From contig OX419762.1 in the NCBI GenBank assembly GCA_948567375.1, forward strand, positions 15,692,001-15,756,000: DNA of 64,000 nucleotides, written 5' to 3'. Every line of letters starts with the position of its first letter. The stretch's first letter is position 1. Source of the DNA: Lunularia cruciata (taxonomy: Eukaryota; Streptophyta; Marchantiopsida; Lunulariales; Lunulariaceae). Shown in pieces: positions 58,367 through 64,000 of this stretch. The translations under genes were made by a program, and so were the position numbers. The notes beneath the pieces were generated by a model. That model saw only the letters and a program-made list of their open reading frames with translations, ran no database searches and was not told the origin of the DNA.

Positions 58367-59320
58367 TTGGCACGTGATCCCTTGGACGAGTTAGCGTGGT
58401 TCCTATTCCTCCTACTCCCTCGATGGTGTCTTAGTTATGCTAGAGGGGGACATGCGGGGCATAGAGAGGTGGCGGCTAGATTTCGTCGATTCCGAGCAGG
58501 GGATTGGGCAGCCCTTCAAGAGGAGTCTGTTAGGGCTACACGATTTAGGAGACAGGCATCGCCACAGGATACCACAGATTCCACTCGATTACGACGATGT
58601 AGGACATTGGGTCAGGCGGGAGAGTTTAGTAGAGCAGCACGAGCGCTACACCCTTTGTCTATAGCGAGTCCTACTGATGAGACCATCTCTTCCCTACGCT
58701 CATTGCATCCTATAGCAGTAGAGGGACTACCACTAGAGGTCTTAGATTATCAGCCTGAGCAGCCTTTATGTCTTGATAGGTCGCTATTTGCACAAGCATT
58801 GTGCACTGCCCCTCGCCTTTCCTTAGGAGGCTTGTCATTGGGTCAGGCGGGAGAGTTTAGTAGAGCAGCACGAGCGCTACACCCTTTGTCTATAGCGAGT
58901 CCTACTGATGAGACCATCTCTTCCCTACGCTCATTGCATCCTATAGCAGTAGAGGGACTACCACTAGAGGTCTTAGATTATCAGCCTGAGCAGCCTTTAT
59001 GTCTTGATAGGTTGCTATTTGCACAAGCATTGTGCACTGCCCCTCGCCTTTCCTTAGGAGGCTTGTCAGGGATGGTTTATGAGCACCTTAGAGATTGCTT
59101 CCAGGCAAATGATCCTTCTAGTGGTTTTACCGAGTTGTTTCAGGTGGCTGCAGCAGTAGCGAGAGGAGACATTCCTATGTCTGTTGGTCGGGTCTTAGGT
59201 GCTAGTCAACTTCTCGCGATCGAGAAGGACACGGGAAGCATTAGACCGTTTGCTATTGGAGAGATCTTTTTGCATTTGGTCAGTTGTACCATTGTCCTTC
59301 AGCATCGTTCTCACTTTTGA
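58367..59320 (+). pseudogene. Central part of the LINE ORF with internal tandem duplication
   Basis: A 317-codon frame linking the finger to the reverse transcriptase. The segment LGQAGEFSRAARALHP to LSLGGLS (77 codons) occurs twice in a row. The end of this frame (GMVYEHLRDCFQ, then ASQLLAIEKD and IRPFAIGE) is the start of the reverse transcriptase. It ends in TGA at 59318; the minus copy has TTA there and a TAG one codon later. Confidence 0.75.
58605..59066 (+). repeat. 231-bp tandem duplication inside the LINE ORF
   Basis: Copies 58605-58835 and 58836-59066 differ at one base (58782 C against 59013 T; Ser to Leu). 231 is a multiple of three, so the frame is kept. The minus-strand LINE has only one copy, so the duplication is specific to this insertion or its close lineage. 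Confidence 0.95.
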
Positions 59321-59860
59321 CAGCACCTTAGTCCACATCAGTTTGGAGTAGCTACACCTGGAGGATGTGAGGCTATATCTCTAGGCATTAGAGCACTCCT
59401 AGACATCCATCCGGAGTGGGTCGTCCTACAGGTGGATGTTGAGAACGCTTTTAATAGCATCTCACGTGCATCCATCTTTAGAGAGCTTAGGGAGGTTGGT
59501 GGATCCTTGGCGAGTCTCATTCCTTTTGTGCGGTCTTTTTATGGCTCTCTTGCTTCCCTTTACTACCAGCATGGTGGTTCACAAGAGGGAGTCACCGTCT
59601 TGGAGTCAGCTGTTGGTACACGTCAAGGAGATCCTTTGGGGGTGCCCTTATTTGCCATGGCTCACTTTAGAGCTCTCCTGTCTACTACTTTGGCCATGCC
59701 AGGTTGTGTATTTCCCTCCTTGGCAGATGATACACATATCGTAGGCCCTGTAGATCAGATTAGGTAGGCCTTTGACTACTTGACTACCGAGCTACATCTA
59801 GTAGGCTTGAGAATCAAGGTGTCAAAGTGTAGGGCATGGTCCCCTTTAGGTATCCCTCCC
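59321..59860 (+). pseudogene. Reverse transcriptase core of the LINE
   Basis: Visible motifs: QFGVATPGGCEA, motif A with QVDVENAFNS (59430), motif B with GTRQGDPLGV (about 59618), motif C with LADDTHIVG (about 59725), and GLRIKVSKC (59808), all of a non-LTR reverse transcriptase. The ADD catalytic pair is intact in this copy; in the minus copy it is next to a solo LTR. TAG at 59765 interrupts the frame (the other copy has CAT there). Confidence 0.85.
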
Positions 59861-60856
59861 CACCTTGAGCTTCCAGAGGGGTGTATCACATCCACAGATG
59901 GACTTTGTGTTCTTGGAGTGCCAGTAGGATCGGAGGATTTTGTCACATGCTTCTTGGACGCTTCCCTTGCAGAGGATGTTCTCCATGTGGATGACCTTCC
60001 ATTACTAGGAGATCCGCAAGTGGCATTTGGTATAATCTCTTCCAGTATTGCTCGTCGACCATCCTACCTCATCTGTACAGTTCCACCCTCACCGTCCTTC
60101 CTATCACGTTTGAGAGCATTTGATAGTAGGATTATGGGAGTCTTTGGTGATATTATTGGAACAAGGACTTTTGAGTGTGTGACAGGGGATTTGGCATGTA
60201 GACAGACGGCTCTACCAATCTCATGTGGTGGGGTTGGCTTGCTTTCTATGGAGGAGATGGCACCTATAGCGTTTTTGGGTAGTTGGGCTCTCTCGGCACC
60301 CCTACTTGCCTCTCGTTTTGTGGTTGCTGATAGGCCGGTTTTGGAGACTTATGTGACAAAGGTGGAGGGAGGATCCTTTTCTCTCCAGGTGTTATTGCGG
60401 CAGACGAGAGATAGTCTATCCCCACGAGCACGAGAGGGTTTTCCACCATTTGCTTCACTATCGTCAGATTGGACTAGAGGTCTACAGTCTTCCTTGATGG
60501 AGCGACAGTGTGAGCATACGCTACATTCTCTCTTAGTTGACTCGTCCATTCTTCAGGCTACTAGAGCACGTCTATGCTCTTGCTCCGGCAAGGGTGCAGG
60601 CTCGTGGATCCTAGCTCGACCATGCATTAGGGCTTTCCGACTCGCATCGGCTACTTTCTCTACAGCGATGAGGTTTCGCCTAGGTTTGGTCCACCCATCT
60701 GCATCTTCACTACTCACTTGTGAGTGTGGTTCTACACTAGATGCAGCGGCGGTCCACATGACACGGTGTCCTTTTGGAGGACAGAGGATAGCTACCCATG
60801 ATGCCATTAGAGACATAGTGTTTGCTATGGCACGAGAGAGTGGATACTTGGCTTAG
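59780..60856 (+). pseudogene. LINE thumb/linker region and CCHC motif
   Basis: A 358-codon open frame. The first part completes the reverse transcriptase thumb. The rest is a linker with GGVGLLSMEEMAPIAFLGSW, also recognisable in the old relic at 8570. It ends with CECGSTLDAAAVHMTRC, a C-x1-C-x9-H-x3-C array close to the CCHC motif that precedes the endonuclease in R2-type proteins. TAG at 60854 replaces a TGG codon of the minus copy. Confidence 0.75.
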
Positions 60857-60874
60857 AGGGAGCGTTCATATGCG

Positions 60875-61385
60875 TTGCAGACGACACGTGTCAGGGCAGA
60901 CTTATACTTGGTCCGAGATGATCAGGTGACAGTAGCGGATGTCGTGGTCACAGACCCTACGCGAGATACAGTTTCGGAGGGAGTGATTACCCATCCCCCT
61001 GGATGGGCGGCGAGTGCAGCAGCAGGTCGCAAGGTCTCCAAGTATAGGGGCATGCAGCGAGGTCACCTCTTTGTTCCTCTAGCCTTGGAGTTATATGGAA
61101 GCGATGGACATGGCATTTGACACATTTGTCAGGGAGTGCGCGAGAGCTTATCATGTTAGGCACCAGGGGGTACCACTCTCACTCTCATACTTTGTAGCTT
61201 ACTTTAGACAACGTGTGTCCATTGTTCTACAGAGGGCAGTGGCTGGTGCAATCCATAGGAGAGCAATCACATTAGGTGATGTTTCTTCGGATGCTCCAGT
61301 TGTGTGTAGACCATACGACTTGCATAGCTCGGATATCTTAGGTGCGGTAGGGCAGATTTCTCATAGAGACTCTATTGGGGCTTAG
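60875..61385 (+). pseudogene. Restriction-like endonuclease domain of the LINE (plus copy)
   Basis: VRADLYLVRDDQVTVADVVV then TDP, followed by KVSKYRG and LFVPLALELYG. The spacing of the acidic residues and the lysine fits the PD-(D/E)xK fold used by R2-group elements to nick DNA. A one-base insertion near 61100 shifts the last third into another frame (AMDMAFDTFVRECARAY). The minus copy keeps this domain in one frame. Confidence 0.75.
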
Positions 61386-61484
61386 CCCCATGTTACCTTT
61401 TTTGTCTCTCCCTTGTACGGCTTGATGGGGTCTTCCCATCCTTCTTTTTTCCTACGCGGTCGCCTTTTGTCTTCTTTTGCGGGG

Positions 61485-61930
61485 AATTAGAGAATACCCC
61501 CTCTATGACGGAGAGTATATGAAATAGTTTGTAATACAGTGGTATAATACATAGACCCAGGTTAAGATTGTGCAATCGTTGATCTACCAATGCCACTTAT
61601 CTGTTAGGTCTGAGTGGATATTATTATTCTCACGAATAATGACCACACTTTGTGTAGCATAATGGTAGCGAATCCTGTATGAGAAAAGTCATTGACACTA
61701 GTAGAGATACTGGTGGGAACAACAGCGATCATTCCCTCAACCCTGTGTATAGTGGTCTTCCGTACCCTTGAGGTGAGGTAATGATCGCTGCTGTTCCCAC
61801 CCGCTATCATTACCTCAAGGGCAAGGAAGATCACTATACACCTTGGTTATCCCTTGAATATCTTTGTCTATTGAGATTTTTGAGTACATAAATCAATACG
61901 GTGTAAATTTTCTCAAAGTTGTAATATGAA
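61485..61930. other. Segment between the LINE and the 55-bp repeat; possible older insertion
   Basis: Before the LINE arrived, this segment followed the left 55-bp repeat directly and was itself flanked by the two 55-bp copies. It contains a set of nested inverted repeats (61712-61840) and no coding frame. It may be a non-autonomous element. Confidence 0.4.
61712..61840. repeat. Nested, mutually exclusive inverted repeats
   Basis: Pair 1: 61712-61733 with 61780-61801 (22 bp, one mismatch; GGTGGGAACAACAGCGATC). Pair 2: 61746-61774 with 61812-61840 (29 bp, three mismatches; begins TGTATAGTG). The left arm of pair 2 lies inside the loop of pair 1, and the right arm of pair 1 lies inside the loop of pair 2, so the two hairpins interlock. 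Confidence 0.9.
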
Positions 61931-61985
61931 GTTCTTTTTAGAGGATCGGAGTATTTGTTATTTCCCTAACCATACTTATATCCTA
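61931..61985. repeat. 55-bp direct repeat, right copy
   Basis: Right copy of the repeat described at 57436-57490, with four substitutions. Confidence 0.85.
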
Positions 61986-64000
61986 TTATTGATAACATGT
62001 ATCCATTGCTTTACAATGTGCTCAAGCTTTGGATTTATCAATTTTAGGAAGACCCAACATGGACAGGGTTCTTCTTCCCTTCATATCATTGGAAGTTCTC
62101 TATCACACAATTTAGGTATAGACTATTCTCTCCTCATCCACACAATGGACGAATTGTGCTTCCGGCTTAGCCAAATATGCAGAGCTTCCATTTACGTGGT
62201 TCAGCAAACAGATTAGGTTTGATGTTTGCTGCCCTTCTTCCAAAGCTACAACGAGCTAAGTGTATATCTTTTAAATGATGGTCCACCCATATTTGCGAAT
62301 ACAATTTTAAATGCTCCCATTTATGAAAATTCCCATATATATATATATCCAAAATATCACCTTATCATATCAATCCAAAATGTAAACTTTGCTAGTTCAA
62401 GATTTTGAACAACCCTCGTGCATCAAACACCAAGTTGAGGAAATCGAAATATATGGATTGCAGCCGGTTCAAGAAACCTACAGCAAGGCAATTACCTTGC
62501 CGCAAAATTTAATTTAAATCTTGAGGTAGATTCACCTGGGAAACTCAACTAAGCGTCCATTCGAGTATCCATGCAAATTCTCGAGAGGTTCCTGCAAAAC
62601 CACGAGTTCGCCAAGGGGTCTTCCATAGGTGTTCAACACCTTTCCCAGTTCTACAGTGGTTCTCGATTTTATCATATGTCTCCATTGGCAGAAGTTGCCA
62701 CACAAGACAGGAACTCTCCTACAAAATCTAGATGATGATCAATTCCTCTGGTGATCTTATCGTACCCGAGATCAAGATTTCCGAAATGGATCTGTTCATT
62801 TGTGGAAGTCCTAACCATCGGGTAGGATCGAAGGTTCTTAGAAAGCTGACAAGTATAGAGTTCACTCTCTGACTTTATCCTCTTATCGGTAGTCTTAAAC
62901 ACTTGTATACCTTTTATGTCGTGTCGCACAATTTGCAAATGTCTTGTAGTAATAGTGAAAATTGACATTAATTTGGGGACATGCAACACATCTCCCGTTT
63001 GTTAGTTTTTCACGAAGAAGAAGAGAACTCGCCCTACTTGAGCCTGTCGTTGGCTCATTCATTTCCCTATTGAATCTACGAGATCTAACTAGTAATATTT
63101 GGGTGATATCAGATGAGCATTTTGCGGATTCTTCTTCACCATATTTACGGTGCAAAGCAACGTTTAAAAGGGATACTGCATTCTAGTTAAGAAAATAATT
63201 TAGATGTAATCGAATTAGCATGAGGGTCTAGTAAACTGGACCTTTCTGCTAATTAGCCATATAAGGATATAACTGAATTTTCGATAAGAATCTTTATGCA
63301 GATCAATCCTGTACTTAAAAAAAGATAAACATGTAAAGGATTTATAATTTAACGATGCAAAGCAGCAACAAAACAAAAACCACTAAACATAGCCCCTAAC
63401 CTAAAAGCGAACCGGAGTAGATATTTTGCATGAGAGCAGCAACTCTTTGACATTCCTATTTTATTCCAGCTTGAGTAATATTTTATTAGTATATATCTGA
63501 GTTAATATTCTTAAAATACTTGGACCCGCTGCCAAGCACACTCCACCACCCCGATTTAATATATAGGACCCATAAATAATCTCACTGTTTTAACTCGTAT
63601 TCTTTTAATTTGAACTAGTAATGATTCATGTTTTGCACTTTAACATTACACTTTAAAATATTGGTAAAACTGTGAACGACCTTGAAATGAACGTTAATGT
63701 TGGCCCTCAACAGCAAAAGGTTCTACTCTACCCATTCTGAGGATCTTCGAAGATACGATATTCCCTCTTTTAAGATGTTAATCTCGTTTTCTTTCTCCTT
63801 AAGATTATCTTGACATTTCCTTCTTTCATGTGGACGGGACGTCATTTGGCCTGAGGATATAGTCCCGATAATAAGAAGAATGCGATGGCAAAAAATAATC
63901 AGGTAGTTCAGTGGTTGGTGTACACGTACATTGTACGTGAATGTAATACGTATATGAGCATTAATCTATGGGAAGTTTTCGAGATATGGATATCAGAGTC
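61986..64000. other. Intergenic, no gene seen
   Basis: Short frames on both strands (up to 105 codons) without recognisable domains or splice context. Nothing repeated within the window was noticed. Confidence 0.4.

Larger units (their letters stand above)
57503..61472 (+). mobile_element. R2-like LINE, full length, recent-looking copy
   Basis: 3970 bp bounded by a perfect 12-bp target duplication, TCTTTTGCGGGG (57491-57502 and 61473-61484). Order: 5' UTR, C2H2 finger (58042-58104), a region carrying a 231-bp tandem duplication, reverse transcriptase (about 59330-59850), CCHC motif (60720-60770), restriction-like endonuclease (about 60890-61370), 3' UTR. There is no apurinic endonuclease domain and no second ORF. 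This is the layout of the R2-type early-branching non-LTR elements. Stops at 58340 (TAG), 59318 (TGA), 59765 (TAG) and 60854 (TAG), and a frameshift near 61100, inactivate it. Confidence 0.88.

Noticed and set aside
57503-61472. L1- or RTE-type plant LINE
   Set aside because: No apurinic endonuclease domain or ORF1; instead there is an N-terminal C2H2 finger and a C-terminal restriction-like endonuclease pattern.

Overview
The window is nuclear DNA of a land plant, almost certainly not a flowering plant. Two spliced, plant-type NRT1/PTR family (NPF) transporter genes sit at the two sides. A cluster of plastid-derived fragments near 39-40 kb includes a piece of chlL, which angiosperm plastids lack; lycophyte, fern, bryophyte or gymnosperm hosts all remain possible. 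About half of the window is decayed transposable elements.

Layout. 0.8-3.5 kb: NPF gene A (minus strand, five exons, 670 residues by my exon model). 3.5-15.6 kb: AT-rich intergenic DNA with three fragments of an R2-like non-LTR element, two solo LTRs, a 120-bp tandem repeat and a telomere-like foldback. 15.66-35.39 kb: a 19.7-kb near-symmetrical palindrome of two head-to-head copies of one large Ty3/gypsy retrotransposon. 36.3-37.0 kb: another solo LTR. 38.7-39.9 kb: a scrambled plastid insert (trnM, atpA, rrn23, trnV, chlL, rrn23 pieces). 40.3-44.8 kb: a full-length R2-like element on the minus strand carrying a solo LTR. 49.0-51.9 kb: NPF gene B (minus strand), a paralogue of A with identical middle-exon lengths. 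57.5-61.5 kb: a second full-length R2-like element with a perfect 12-bp target duplication. The rest is unrecognised sequence with a few hairpins.

The most remarkable object is the Ty3/gypsy element. Besides gag (two zinc knuckles), aspartic protease, reverse transcriptase, RNase H and integrase, it carries a DNMT3-like cytosine-5 DNA methyltransferase between protease and reverse transcriptase, and a PHD finger after the integrase, where chromoviruses carry a chromodomain. An element that carries a DNA-methylation writer and a probable histone reader would link integration to chromatin state. Both copies are dead. Their stops fall mainly where Gln or Arg is expected, as TAG (from CAG) or TGA (from CGA), and the two arms often show TAG opposite CAG or CAA. 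This is the footprint of deamination at methylated CHG and CG sites.

The second theme is an R2-like LINE family: a single ORF with an N-terminal C2H2 finger, reverse transcriptase, CCHC motif and a restriction-like endonuclease, with at least five insertions of different age here.
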